This document shows, piece after piece, positions 1 to 7,103 of a DNA stretch of 64,000 nt. Origin of the DNA: Lysinibacillus xylanilyticus (lineage in GTDB: Bacteria; Bacillota; Bacilli; Bacillales_A; Planococcaceae); NCBI RefSeq assembly GCF_001183605.1, contig NZ_LFXJ01000010.1:372001-436000 (forward strand), read 5' to 3'. The stretch's first letter is position 1. Each line of letters begins with the position of its first letter. Under the pieces are notes generated by a model. The model did no database searches. It was not told the origin of the DNA and saw only the letters and a program-made list of their open reading frames with translations. The position numbers and the translations under genes are program-made.

Positions 1-140
1 GGGCATCTCTTTACCATTTTATAACACTATTAAAGTAATAAGTTTTTCTTAACAGCACGGTAACAGAAAAGAAAGTGATTGTAGGGTATAGTTGAGCAGA
101 GGGTTATTTAGCTCAGTACCGCAAGTTAGGAATGACATTT
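1..140. other. Window start, no gene recognised
   Basis: No reading frame with a ribosome binding site is seen here. The stretch lies upstream of the first type A repeat and far upstream of mgtE. I looked for the conserved blocks of the Mg-sensing M-box leader that often precedes mgtE in Bacillaceae and could not recognise them. Confidence 0.4.
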
Positions 141-340
141 TTTAACTTCTTTCAGCAAGTGTGTTGGTAGCGAAAGCGAAGCGTCAGCTACAAATGTATT
201 TTGTACCGAAAGTGTAGCGACAGGTACAGAAGTCTCCCACCTCCTCTATAGGTGATGAGATGAATGCGATTTTAAGTCACTTTTCAGAGGGTGTGTAAAT
301 ATCCGCTGAAAGAAGCCTCAGGCGGAAGTCAACCCCACGG
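141..340 (+). repeat. Type A modular palindromic repeat, copy 1 (incomplete 3' end)
   Basis: It begins with TTTAACTTCTTTCAGC after a T-run and contains two S hairpin modules. The first (167-191) pairs GTAGC with GCTAC; the second (203-227) pairs GTACC with GGTAC. A further hairpin pairs CTCcCACC with GGTGatGAG near 233-256. A TTTCAG/CTGAAA arm follows, then a GCCTCaggCGG block. The terminal AATTATGCC hairpin is missing here but present in the next copy downstream. Confidence 0.8.
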
Positions 341-502
341 TATGGTAACAGATGAAAAACGGAAACGTTTACCTGTAGATTTATCCAATTAGATATTGGT
401 AATGGTGTAGGTTGCTATGTAGTAAAAAAAGGGTTTGCAGAAAAGGCATAATACATTCTATTATATATAGGGTAGATTTACGGCATTGCCCGTATCAATT
501 AT
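341..502. other. Intergenic stretch between two repeat copies
   Basis: The ORF that can be opened at 412 lacks a ribosome binding site and its 3' half runs through the next repeat, so I do not regard it as a gene. Nothing else was recognised. Confidence 0.4.
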
Positions 503-695
503 TTAATTTATTTCAGCAAATGTTTTCTGTACCTGAAAGCATAGCGACAGGTACAAATGAATTTACTTTTCGGCGGTTGGTCAAACACCCGCTGAAATAA
601 TATAAAGCCTCCGGCGGATGTCACTGAATCGGAAAGGAGTTCTTTGTGCAAGCACAAAGCCGATTCCGGACGCAATTATGCCGGGGCATAATTGA
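503..695 (+). repeat. Type A modular palindromic repeat, copy 2, directly upstream of mgtE
   Basis: It contains an S module (529-554, GTACC with GGTAC) and a CCTCCGGCGGATGTCAC block. A nested hairpin follows: outer stem GAATCGG (626-632) with CCGATTC (660-666), inner perfect stem CTTTGTGC (642-649) with GCACAAAG (652-659). The terminal hairpin is AATTATGCC (674-682) with GGCATAATT (685-693). The repeat stops only a few bases before the mgtE ribosome binding site, so it must be part of the mgtE leader if transcription starts upstream. Confidence 0.85.
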
Positions 696-718
696 TTGCT
701 CGGAAGGAGGGGACAAGC

Positions 719-2095
719 ATGATAGAGGAAAGAAAAGAAAAGGATGATGTGCAGTTCGACGAGGCACGTTTGCGAGAAATGCTCGAAGCACATGAAATTA
801 ACGCATTCCGCGATGAGTTTTTAGAGCTTCATCCATATGATCAGGCAACGTTTTATGAGAAGGTGGAGCCTGATATAAGGAAGATCATCTATTCGTTCTT
901 GTCTCCGGCGGAAATGGCTGATATTTTTGAGGCAATCGAAATAGATGATGATGAATACACAGCGTATCTAGCTGAAATGGATCCGTCATATGGTGCAGAA
1001 ATGCTTTCTCATATGTATGCAGATGATGCAGCAGACGTTTTAAATGAGTTGGATACGAAACAACGTGAAAGCTATTTAGGCATGATGGATGAGGAAACAG
1101 CTGAAGAGATTAATGAGTTATTAAGCTATGACGAAGGTACAGCTGGTTCTATCATGACGACTGAATATGTTGCGATACCAGAAAATTCTACAGTTCGTTC
1201 AGCGATGGCGATTTTACGGAAAGAAGCGCCAAATGCCGAAACTATTTATTATATTTTTGTCGTTGATGAAGCACATCGACTAACAGGCGTTATTTCGCTT
1301 CGTGATTTAATTATTGCTGATGAAGATACCCTTATACGTTCGATTATGAATGAACGTGTTGTGATGGTGCACGCAGGGGATGACCAAGAAGAGGTTGCTC
1401 AAATTATGAAGGACTATAACTTCTTAGCGACACCAGTTATTGACGATAAGGGAGAATTACTAGGGATTATTACAGTCGATGATATTATCGACGTTATTGA
1501 TGAGGAAGCATCTGAGGATTACTCTAAATTAGCGGGTATTTCCGATATGGATAAATTTGATACAACCTCGTTCCAAGCGGCTAAGAAGCGTTTACCATGG
1601 CTTGTTATATTATTATTTTTAGGGATGTTGACTGCAAATTTGATGGGACAGTTTGAGGCAACGTTAGAACAGGTTGCGTTACTCGCAGTGTTTATCCCTC
1701 TCATTTCAGGTACTTCTGGAAATAGTGGAACACAGGCACTAGCGGTAGCTATTCGAGGAATTGCAACAGGAGATGTCGAAGAACATAGTAAGCTAAAATT
1801 ACTTCTACGTGAAGCCGGTACAGGCTTAATGTCTGGAATTGTTTGTGGACTAATTGTGATCGGCATCGTTTATGTTTGGAAACAAGAGTTGGTTCTTGGA
1901 ATGTTGGTGGGAGCAGCGCTATGTGGTTCTATTTTAGTAGCAACACTTGCAGGTTCTTTTATTCCACTACTAATGCATCGCATGAAGATTGACCCGGCTG
2001 TTGCATCAGGTCCATTTATTACAACATTAAATGATATTACAAGTATTTTAATTTACTTAGGTTTGGCAACAGTATTCTTAAGTCAGATAGGCTGA
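719..2095 (+). CDS. mgtE: Magnesium transporter MgtE
   Basis: This is a Mg2+-selective channel/transporter of the cytoplasmic membrane. The 458-residue product has the usual MgtE order and length: an acidic N-terminal domain, two CBS domains (about residues 125-250) that sense cytosolic Mg2+, and five membrane helices from about residue 280. The pore signature is visible in the segment PLISGTSGNSGTQ, and the last helix follows the family pattern around PFITTLNDI. The ATG at 719 is preferred over an upstream TTG at 692 because GGAAGGAGGGG lies 8 bases before it. The gene stands alone behind a type A repeat. No known Mg riboswitch was recognised upstream. Family assignment is firm. Confidence 0.95.
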   Translation: MIEERKEKDDVQFDEARLREMLEAHEINAFRDEFLELHPYDQATFYEKVEPDIRKIIYSFLSPAEMADIFEAIEIDDDEYTAYLAEMDPSYGAEMLSHMYADDAADVLNELDTKQRESYLGMMDEETAEEINELLSYDEGTAGSIMTTEYVAIPENSTVRSAMAILRKEAPNAETIYYIFVVDEAHRLTGVISLRDLIIADEDTLIRSIMNERVVMVHAGDDQEEVAQIMKDYNFLATPVIDDKGELLGIITVDDIIDVIDEEASEDYSKLAGISDMDKFDTTSFQAAKKRLPWLVILLFLGMLTANLMGQFEATLEQVALLAVFIPLISGTSGNSGTQALAVAIRGIATGDVEEHSKLKLLLREAGTGLMSGIVCGLIVIGIVYVWKQELVLGMLVGAALCGSILVATLAGSFIPLLMHRMKIDPAVASGPFITTLNDITSILIYLGLATVFLSQIG

Positions 2096-2147
2096 GAACC
2101 AAATATCTTCCTTTTGCATATTGTATGAAAAAAGGGAAGTGAGTAAT

Positions 2148-2549
2148 GTGGGGCATGAGCCACGCTTGTTTATAAAGTCACCATCTTATTTTCTAAATAT
2201 TTCTAAGATGCTACATGAACTTGAATTGGATGAAAGTACGTCAGTGTATACCAAGGACGGCTATTGCAATGAGCAAACTTTTGAAGAAAAAGAAGAAGTG
2301 GTTAAAAAAGCACAAATAGATCCGTATTTACTAAAGCAGCTTCAATTTTTAGAGAAGCCTTTTCGTCAAAAAGCTTATCAACCGTTACTTGTTTGTTTGA
2401 AGGATGGTAGAGAATTACGTGGTAGTGCATCTGAAGTACAGACCGATTCATTGATGCTTACTTCTTACGAATTAAAGACGCAAGAGATTATCTATTTTGA
2501 GGACATAGATCAAGTATTATGGCGAGGTAAACAATTACCGACCTTATGA
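2148..2549 (+). CDS. Hypothetical protein downstream of mgtE
   Basis: The product is about 133 residues, without signal peptide or membrane helices, and I do not recognise it. The C-terminal third (KDGRELRGSASEV through FEDIDQVLWRGK) alternates short hydrophobic strands with a DGRELRG turn. That resembles Sm-like or YolD-like beta domains, but only weakly. A GTG at 2148 follows AAAGGGAAGTGAG; an in-frame TTG at 2121 has no ribosome binding site. It lies about 50 bases after mgtE in the same direction and may be cotranscribed. A strong terminator follows its stop codon, which supports a real gene. Confidence 0.6.
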   Translation: MGHEPRLFIKSPSYFLNISKMLHELELDESTSVYTKDGYCNEQTFEEKEEVVKKAQIDPYLLKQLQFLEKPFRQKAYQPLLVCLKDGRELRGSASEVQTDSLMLTSYELKTQEIIYFEDIDQVLWRGKQLPTL

Positions 2550-2550
2550 A

Positions 2551-2586
2551 AAAAGTGTACAGCAGAGGATGCTGTACACTTTTTTT
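2551..2586 (+). terminator. Rho-independent terminator
   Basis: A perfect stem GTGTACAGCA/TGCTGTACAC with a 5-base loop is followed by a T-run. It ends the mgtE-side transcription unit. It is A-rich on its left, so it may also serve the convergent coat gene. Confidence 0.9.
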
Positions 2587-2613
2587 ATGTGTAGTGTGTC
2601 AAAGGAGAAAAGA

Positions 2614-3138
2614 TTAGTCACAAATTCCTAAGTCAACATCAGCAATACATTGTACAGCGCAGAAGCATGATAAATCTACAGTGATACAGCTCTCAGTTGA
2701 ATTCCAATCATCTACTTTACATATTTTTTTCATATTGACACAGCAGCCATCTCGACTTAATAGATCTACTGTACTTTCGCTGGAGTCAAATGAACATAAA
2801 GGCTCTAAAACACGCAAAGTAGCGCAGCACTCATCAAACATATCTTCTACACGGAAAAATACTGATGTACATATACATGGATCTGCTGTTGGTGAACTGA
2901 AAAATGCTTTAAAAGGAGTACCGTCTTTCGTAATTAACATGAATACACGTGTATCTGCATGAGAGCGTGCAGGACTTACAATGCCTCCAAGTGGTTCTAA
3001 GAAACAGTTAGCTGTACATGGTTGACATTCATCTCTCACCGCTTGATTCTGAATGTCTAAAATAGCGCGTACTACGTCACAAACGCAGCCTGCTGAATGG
3101 ATTGGTCCAATAGGATTTGTTGGCTTGCCACAACCCAT
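2614..3138 (-). CDS. Spore coat/exosporium protein, CotY/CotZ (ExsY) family
   Basis: The 174-residue product is a cysteine-rich structural protein of the spore outer layer. It contains 19 cysteines, many in pairs or CxC patterns (CVCD, CICT, ECCAT, GCCVN, CFCAVQC), in the arrangement of the CotY/CotZ/ExsY family, whose members crosslink through disulfides. It starts with ATG behind an excellent AAGGAGGTG site. Upstream on the same strand is CATATTGTA (3169-3177), which fits the sigma-K -10 pattern CATAnnnTA, consistent with late mother-cell expression. It is convergent with the gene at 2148. Which paralogue it corresponds to cannot be decided from sequence alone. Confidence 0.88.
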   Translation of the reverse strand: MGCGKPTNPIGPIHSAGCVCDVVRAILDIQNQAVRDECQPCTANCFLEPLGGIVSPARSHADTRVFMLITKDGTPFKAFFSSPTADPCICTSVFFRVEDMFDECCATLRVLEPLCSFDSSESTVDLLSRDGCCVNMKKICKVDDWNSTESCITVDLSCFCAVQCIADVDLGICD

Positions 3139-3168
3139 ATTGTCACCTCCTTTCCTTGTTACTACTTC

Positions 3169-3177
3169 TACAATATG
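3169..3177 (-). promoter_or_regulatory. Candidate sigma-K -10 element of the coat gene
   Basis: On the minus strand the nonamer reads CATATTGTA, matching CATAnnnTA. It lies about 30 bases before the coat gene start. The -35 element was not clear. Confidence 0.35.
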
Positions 3178-3271
3178 TGCTTCTGAAAAATGGACTCGGG
3201 CTTTCGTATATATAGTTAAATGAATAGTTTTTTTATGTATGGAGAAACTTTAAAGAAAAGGAGGGTAAAAC

Positions 3272-3676
3272 TTGAAGCTCTTAGGAATGATGTTACCTCT
3301 ATTAGTCAGTTTATCGCTTTTAAGCGGTTGCGGTGAAAAAGAAAAAGTTATCGTCTACGGTTCACCCGAAAATGAAAAGGAAGTTGAAGCCGTTTTAAAA
3401 GAAGAGGATTATGTAGACAAAACAACGGTTATCCAATATGACAATAGTATGCTTGTGGCAGTGCAAATTAAACCATGGGATAAGTGGAAAAAGGCTAAAT
3501 TAGAGAAAAAGTTGCAAAAGAAATTTGATGAAAAATATCCAAGCAAAGATGTTTTTGTCTCAGCTGATTATAAAATATTTTATGAAGCAAATAAAATAAA
3601 AAGGGAACAAGTTGAAGATAATAAACTGAAAGATAAAATTAAGAAATTGAAAAAGCTTGCAAAGGAGGAAACATAG
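3272..3676 (+). CDS. YhcN/YlaJ-family sporulation lipoprotein
   Basis: The 134-residue product has a lipoprotein signal peptide ending in a lipobox (LLSGC, about residues 16-20) and a basic, lysine-rich C-terminus. The central pattern AVQIKPWDKW... and FVSADYKIFY fits the YhcN/YlaJ family of spore membrane lipoproteins. The TTG at 3272 is chosen for the AAAGGAGGG site 7 bases upstream. The stop codon overlaps the GTG of spoVAC, so it is the first gene of a four-gene operon. This pairing of a YhcN/YlaJ lipoprotein with spoVAC-AD-AE resembles the additional spoVA operons of Bacilli, which affect dipicolinic acid transport and spore heat resistance. That functional parallel is an inference. Confidence 0.8.
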   Translation: MKLLGMMLPLLVSLSLLSGCGEKEKVIVYGSPENEKEVEAVLKEEDYVDKTTVIQYDNSMLVAVQIKPWDKWKKAKLEKKLQKKFDEKYPSKDVFVSADYKIFYEANKIKREQVEDNKLKDKIKKLKKLAKEET

Positions 3677-4131
3677 TGGAAAAAGAACAATACCAGCAAT
3701 TAGAGCAAAATGTCACGCCGAAACCGCCCTATTTTAAAAATGTTGCAAAGGCGTTTCTAGTAGGTGGACTTATTTGTACAATCGGACAGGCCGTATCCCT
3801 TTTTTATATAATTTTCTTTGATTTTACCGAAGCGACTGCCGGAAATCCAACAGTTGCAACAATGGTGTTTTTTGCTATGATTTTAACGGGTTTTGGCTTA
3901 TATAAGAAGATTGGTCAATTTGCTGGAGCTGGATCAGCTGTACCTGTAACAGGGTTTGGTAATGCTGTTATTTCTGCTGCCATTGAGCATAGATCTGAAG
4001 GATTAGTACTTGGTGTCGGTGGGAATTTATTTAAATTAGCTGGATCAGTTGTATTATTTGGGGTTGTCTCCGCCTTTTTTGTTGCACTTATTAAATTCAT
4101 TCTTGTGACGATAGGAGTGGTTTCATGGTAA
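3676..4131 (+). CDS. spoVAC: Stage V sporulation protein AC
   Basis: This is a membrane protein of the SpoVA channel that moves Ca-dipicolinic acid into the forespore and releases it at germination. The 151-residue product has a soluble N-terminus of about 20 residues and about four hydrophobic segments. It carries the family signature IGQFAGAGSAVPVTGFGNA, shared with its paralogue SpoVAE two genes downstream. It starts at a GTG overlapping the previous stop, with AAAGGAGG upstream, and overlaps spoVAD by 7 bases. SpoVAC has been described as mechanosensitive in Bacillus subtilis. Tight overlap indicates translational coupling. Confidence 0.95.
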   Translation: MEKEQYQQLEQNVTPKPPYFKNVAKAFLVGGLICTIGQAVSLFYIIFFDFTEATAGNPTVATMVFFAMILTGFGLYKKIGQFAGAGSAVPVTGFGNAVISAAIEHRSEGLVLGVGGNLFKLAGSVVLFGVVSAFFVALIKFILVTIGVVSW

Positions 4132-5120
4132 TTGTCTTTCAATCGAAGCCTTCCTTAATAGCAGGTGGTGTGGTAGCAGGTCCACTAGAGAAACGCAGTA
4201 TATTTAGTCAATATTTTGATGCAAACTACGATGATGAACGTTGGCAAATGAAAACAAATGAACAAGGTCATCGAAAAATGGTTGAAGAAGCCTGTGAATT
4301 TGCCATGAAAAAAGCAGGCGTGAAAAAAACGGACATTGATTATTTTATGGGCGGCGATTTAGTTAATCAAATGACACCAACCAATTTTGCTGCCAGAGAT
4401 TTGGACATTCCTTTTATCGGATTATTCTCAGCTTGTGCCACCTCCATATCTTCAATAATTGTCGCAAGCCTTTTGACAGAAGTAGGAGCCTCCAATTTTG
4501 CTCTAGCTGGTGCATCTAGTCAACACAATGCGGTTGAGCGACAATTCCGCTATCCAATCAATTATGGCTCGCAAAAGCCCCAAACTGCTCAATGGACAGT
4601 AACGGCTGCTGGATATGCTCTAATTGGTAAACATCATGAGGAATACCCTTCTATTGAAGCAGCAACTGTTGGAAAATCGGTTGATTACGGTATGGATGAT
4701 CCATTTCACATGGGCGCAGCGATGGCACCCGCCGCTTTTCAGACGATTCAATCACATTTAGCACAGCGTAATCAAAAAATTTACCACTATGATTTAATTT
4801 TAACAGGTGATTTAGGTCAACTTGGCTTAAAACTTCTAAAAGGAATGTTTGTTGAAAGTGGCATAAAGAGTGAGGAGTTAACGCCTTTACGTGATGCAGG
4901 CGCGGAGTTTTATGGACAGGATGAAACATTCCAATCAGGTGCAAGTGGTGCAGGTTGCTCGGCAGCTGTTTTTTTAAGTTATGTGATCCAACAGATGCGA
5001 GCAGGTACTTTTAAGCGAGTACTTCTAGTGGCGACAGGAGCATTACTGTCTCCGCTTACGTTTCAACAGGGCGAAACAATTCCATGTACGGCACATGCAA
5101 TTGAAATTACAATGAAATGA
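4125..5120 (+). CDS. spoVAD: Stage V sporulation protein AD
   Basis: The 331-residue protein is the dipicolinic-acid-binding subunit of the SpoVA complex and has a thiolase-like fold. Visible hallmarks are the N-terminal block KPSLIAGGVVAGPLEKRS, the GLFSACATSISS segment carrying the thiolase-equivalent cysteine, and the GASGAGCSA loop. Length is normal for the family. It has no membrane helix and is expected at the outer face of the spore inner membrane. It overlaps spoVAC and is followed 10 bases later by spoVAE. Confidence 0.95.
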   Translation: MVIVFQSKPSLIAGGVVAGPLEKRSIFSQYFDANYDDERWQMKTNEQGHRKMVEEACEFAMKKAGVKKTDIDYFMGGDLVNQMTPTNFAARDLDIPFIGLFSACATSISSIIVASLLTEVGASNFALAGASSQHNAVERQFRYPINYGSQKPQTAQWTVTAAGYALIGKHHEEYPSIEAATVGKSVDYGMDDPFHMGAAMAPAAFQTIQSHLAQRNQKIYHYDLILTGDLGQLGLKLLKGMFVESGIKSEELTPLRDAGAEFYGQDETFQSGASGAGCSAAVFLSYVIQQMRAGTFKRVLLVATGALLSPLTFQQGETIPCTAHAIEITMK

Positions 5121-5130
5121 GGCAAAAATC

Positions 5131-5496
5131 ATGGCTATGACATTTGTGTTTGCATTTTTTGTAGGAGGCATTATTTGCGCCATAGGTCAATTATTAATGG
5201 ATTATGGTAAATTAACACCTGGACATACATTAAGTACTCTAGTTGTAGCTGGTGCAATTCTAGACGGAATGGGTTTGTATGAACCACTTATTAATTTTGC
5301 TGGTGCCGGTGCAACTGTCCCTATCACATCTTTTGGTAATTCCTTAACGCATGGTGCGCTTGCTGAGGCGGAAAGACATGGGCTTGTAGGTGTGTTAACT
5401 GGGATGTTTGAGGTGACAAGCTCAGGGATCAGTGCTGCTGTTGTTTTTGGCTTTATCGGAGCATTAATATTTAAACCTAAAGGAAATGTTGACTAG
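5131..5496 (+). CDS. spoVAE: Stage V sporulation protein AE (AEb type)
   Basis: The 121-residue integral membrane protein has about four hydrophobic segments and the family signature INFAGAGATVPITSFGNSL, homologous to the one in SpoVAC. It forms the SpoVA membrane channel with SpoVAC. It starts 10 bases after spoVAD; the weak upstream GAGGC suggests coupled translation. The operon ends here: spoVAA, spoVAB, the soluble AEa subunit and spoVAF are not present in the window. Confidence 0.93.
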   Translation: MAMTFVFAFFVGGIICAIGQLLMDYGKLTPGHTLSTLVVAGAILDGMGLYEPLINFAGAGATVPITSFGNSLTHGALAEAERHGLVGVLTGMFEVTSSGISAAVVFGFIGALIFKPKGNVD

Positions 5497-5500
5497 ACGA

Positions 5501-5557
5501 ATACCCCACCCATTTTTACAACGCTAACATATTATAGGTTGTAGAAGGGAGGGGTAT
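5501..5557 (+). promoter_or_regulatory. Hairpin covering the ribosome binding site of the YjcZ-type gene
   Basis: ATACCCCACCC (5501-5511) can pair with GGGAGGGGTAT (5547-5557) with one mismatch, followed by a T-rich stretch. It looks like the spoVA terminator, but its right arm is also the GGGAGGGG ribosome binding site of the next gene. It could therefore act as terminator, translational lock, or both. Confidence 0.5.
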
Positions 5558-5561
5558 TTTT

Positions 5562-5753
5562 ATGGGATATCAAGGCTGGGGTGCGCATTCTTATGGAGGG
5601 CATGCTGATGGCTGCTACGGAGGAGACTATGGCGGTTATTATGGTGGTCACCACGACGGTTACTATGGCTGTGGACATGGTCATAGTTCGACTTTTATCT
5701 TAATTGTTGTCCTATTCATTCTTCTGATCATTGTCGGTGCTGCTTGCATATAA
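5562..5753 (+). CDS. YjcZ-family sporulation peptide
   Basis: The 63-residue product has a Gly/Tyr/His-rich N-terminal half with repeated GGY/GGH motifs. A C-terminal single membrane helix follows the YjcZ-family pattern [19 protein letters not shown]. Members are small sporulation-associated proteins of unknown mechanism. The start has the GGGAGGGG site discussed in the hairpin entry. The gene lies between spoVAE and spoVIF, matching the yjc neighbourhood of Bacillus subtilis. A type A repeat begins at the stop codon. Confidence 0.85.
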   Translation: MGYQGWGAHSYGGHADGCYGGDYGGYYGGHHDGYYGCGHGHSSTFILIVVLFILLIIVGAACI

Positions 5754-5756
5754 TTT

Positions 5757-6072
5757 GATTAACTTCTTTCGGCAGAAGTCTCTCTCCTTTATAGATGGTG
5801 AGACGAATGCGGGTTTAGCTATTTTTCAGCGGATGTCTAAACATTTACTGAAAGAAGTTAAAGCCTCCGGCGGATGTTACGGAATCGGAAAGGAGTTCTT
5901 AGAGGATGTTAGCCTAAAATCATCGCATCCATGCGATAACGGCTAACTGACCTGCATCGGTAAAAACGCCACGTCCTGTGGCATTACCGAAATGACCGAC
6001 ATCGTGTCGGCCCTCGTGCAGGCCTAAGCATAAAGCCGATTCTGAACGCAATTATGCCGAGGCATAATTGAT
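5757..6072 (+). repeat. Type A modular palindromic repeat, multi-arm copy
   Basis: This is the most elaborate copy. After TTAACTTCTTTC come an imperfect CTCTCTCC/GGTGAGA hairpin, a TTTTTCAGC arm and the CCTCCGGCGGATGTTAC block. An outer GAATCGG/CCGATTC stem then encloses nested hairpins: GTTAGCC/GGCTAAC with inner ATCGC/GCGAT, CTGCA/TGCAG around CGGTAA/TTACCG with inner GCCAC/GTGGC, and CCGAC/GTCGG. It ends with AATTATGCC/GGCATAATT and GAT at 6072. Most arms reappear in the copy at 50683 with compensatory or wobble-type changes. An ORF running through it (5731-5946) is spurious. Confidence 0.88.
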
Positions 6073-6087
6073 TGTGACAGTAGATAG

Positions 6088-6140
6088 AGGCTTTAGCTTT
6101 TATTCAGAGTGCTCCATTTTCTGAATAAAGTTTAAAGCCT
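6088..6140. other. Long imperfect hairpin upstream of spoVIF
   Basis: The 21-base arms at 6088-6108 and 6120-6140 pair with only a few mismatches (AGGCTTTA...TTCAGA with TCTGAATAAA...AAGCCT). No T-run follows, so it is probably not a terminator. It sits directly after a type A repeat and about 75 bases before spoVIF. Confidence 0.6.
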
Positions 6141-6217
6141 TCACTAGTTGTCATATGTTTCATGCATAAGAACAATAGTGGTAATAAATTTGAATTTTAA
6201 CTGATAGGAGGGGGAAC

Positions 6218-6466
6218 ATGAATCGCGGATTCTTTAATTCAATTGAACAAAAAACTGGGGTATCGATGGATGAAATTTTCGCATTAGCAAATGAAATTCA
6301 ACATGCTGATTTTAAAAATGAAAAACAAGTAAGAAAAATCGTACGACGCGTAAGTAAAATGTCAAAGAGACAAATTACGCAAGAGCTTGAAGATCAGTTA
6401 GTACAATCTATTATTCAAGATGGTAATTCACTAGATCTAGATAAAATTACTAAAATGATGAAATAA
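6218..6466 (+). CDS. spoVIF: Stage VI sporulation protein F
   Basis: The 82-residue product closely follows the SpoVIF (YjcC) family pattern: FFNSIEQKTGVSMDEIFALA, then the KNEKQVRKIVRRVSKM helix and the LEDQLVQSII segment. In B. subtilis SpoVIF acts in the mother cell late in sporulation and supports coat assembly through GerE. It has no signal peptide or membrane helix. ATG follows GATAGGAGGGGG. The neighbours (YjcZ-type upstream, yjcFGH homologues downstream) match the syntenic B. subtilis region. Confidence 0.92.
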   Translation: MNRGFFNSIEQKTGVSMDEIFALANEIQHADFKNEKQVRKIVRRVSKMSKRQITQELEDQLVQSIIQDGNSLDLDKITKMMK

Positions 6467-6497
6467 CATGAATCTACTATGCAAAGTAATATATCTA

Positions 6498-6539
6498 AAA
6501 GGTTGATTTAAATGGATTCTCATTTATAAATCAACCTTT
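6498..6539. terminator. Hairpin after spoVIF
   Basis: AAAGGTTGATTTA (6498-6510) pairs with TAAATCAACCTTT (6527-6539). The arm ends in only three Ts, so this may be a weak terminator or a processed 3' end for spoVIF. Confidence 0.6.
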
Positions 6540-6557
6540 AAAGCATTGTAGTGCAAT

Positions 6558-6603
6558 AAAAAAGGGTGTTACGATATGCATCTGCATTCGTAACACCTTT
6601 TTG
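6558..6603. terminator. Bidirectional terminator between spoVIF and the yjcF homologue
   Basis: AAAAAGGGTGTTACG pairs perfectly with CGTAACACCTTTTT around a 15-base loop. The A-run on the left and T-run on the right allow termination in both directions for the convergent genes. Confidence 0.9.
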
Positions 6604-6611
6604 ATCAATTA

Positions 6612-6676
6612 TGTCTCGCATAATATCGTCCAGAATCGGCTTTGTGCTTGCACAAAGAACTAATTGAAAGAAGTTA
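6612..6676 (-). repeat. Type A repeat fragment, reverse orientation
   Basis: On the minus strand it begins TTTAACTTCTTTC directly at the TAA stop of the yjcF homologue. It continues into the CTTTGTGC/GCACAAAG hairpin and GCCGATTC, ending in a decayed form of the terminal hairpin. The internal S modules are absent, so this is a deleted derivative. Confidence 0.75.
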
Positions 6677-7102
6677 AATCATTTTTTCCATAGCACGATG
6701 TGGGATACCAGCATCCATAAATTCAGGAGATGTTACCGTATAGCCAAGCTTTTCATAAAACGGAATAGCATAGCTTTGTGCATTAAGTTTTAGTTTTTTC
6801 TTATTGATTAAAATGGCGTACTTTTCCATTTCTTTCATTATTAAAGCACCTAGTTTTTTGCCACGTTGATCTTGTAAAATACAAACGCGTTCAATTTTTG
6901 CAGCATCGTCATCGATACTTCGTAAACGTGCAGCACCTACAGGGTCATTGTCTTCGTACATAATGAAATGAGTTGCAGATGCATCCTCAGCATCACATTC
7001 TAGATGAAGCGGCACACCTTGCTCTTCAACAAAAACTTGCTTGCGGACTGCAAACGCATCCTCATGTTCTTTTGTTGTTTCAACAATCTTAACGTTAAAC
7101 AG
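6674..7102 (-). CDS. GNAT-family N-acetyltransferase, YjcF-like
   Basis: The product is a small acetyltransferase of unknown substrate. Extending to a CTG at 7102 adds the typical family N-terminus FNVKIVETTKEHEDAFAVRK, ending in FVEEQGVP, which any ATG/GTG/TTG start (first GTG at 7015) would remove. Full length is then about 142 residues, like YjcF. Acetyl-CoA binding shows in the segment RVCILQDQRGKKLGALIMK, and the C-terminus DAGIPHRAMEK matches the family. The CTG follows GGAGCTGAG, which lies inside the end of the upstream gene, one base apart, so translation is probably coupled. The non-standard start is an inference. Confidence 0.8.
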   Translation of the reverse strand: MFNVKIVETTKEHEDAFAVRKQVFVEEQGVPLHLECDAEDASATHFIMYEDNDPVGAARLRSIDDDAAKIERVCILQDQRGKKLGALIMKEMEKYAILINKKKLKLNAQSYAIPFYEKLGYTVTSPEFMDAGIPHRAMEKMI

Positions 7103-7103
7103 A

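Noticed and set aside
412-600. 62-codon ORF on the plus strand
   Set aside because: No ribosome binding site; the second half is repeat sequence.
1-718. Mg-sensing M-box riboswitch before mgtE
   Set aside because: The conserved M-box blocks could not be found; the leader consists of type A repeat copies.
1519-1866. Minus-strand ORF within mgtE
   Set aside because: Antisense shadow of a strongly conserved coding region without its own signals; the same applies to the other antisense ORFs inside genes.
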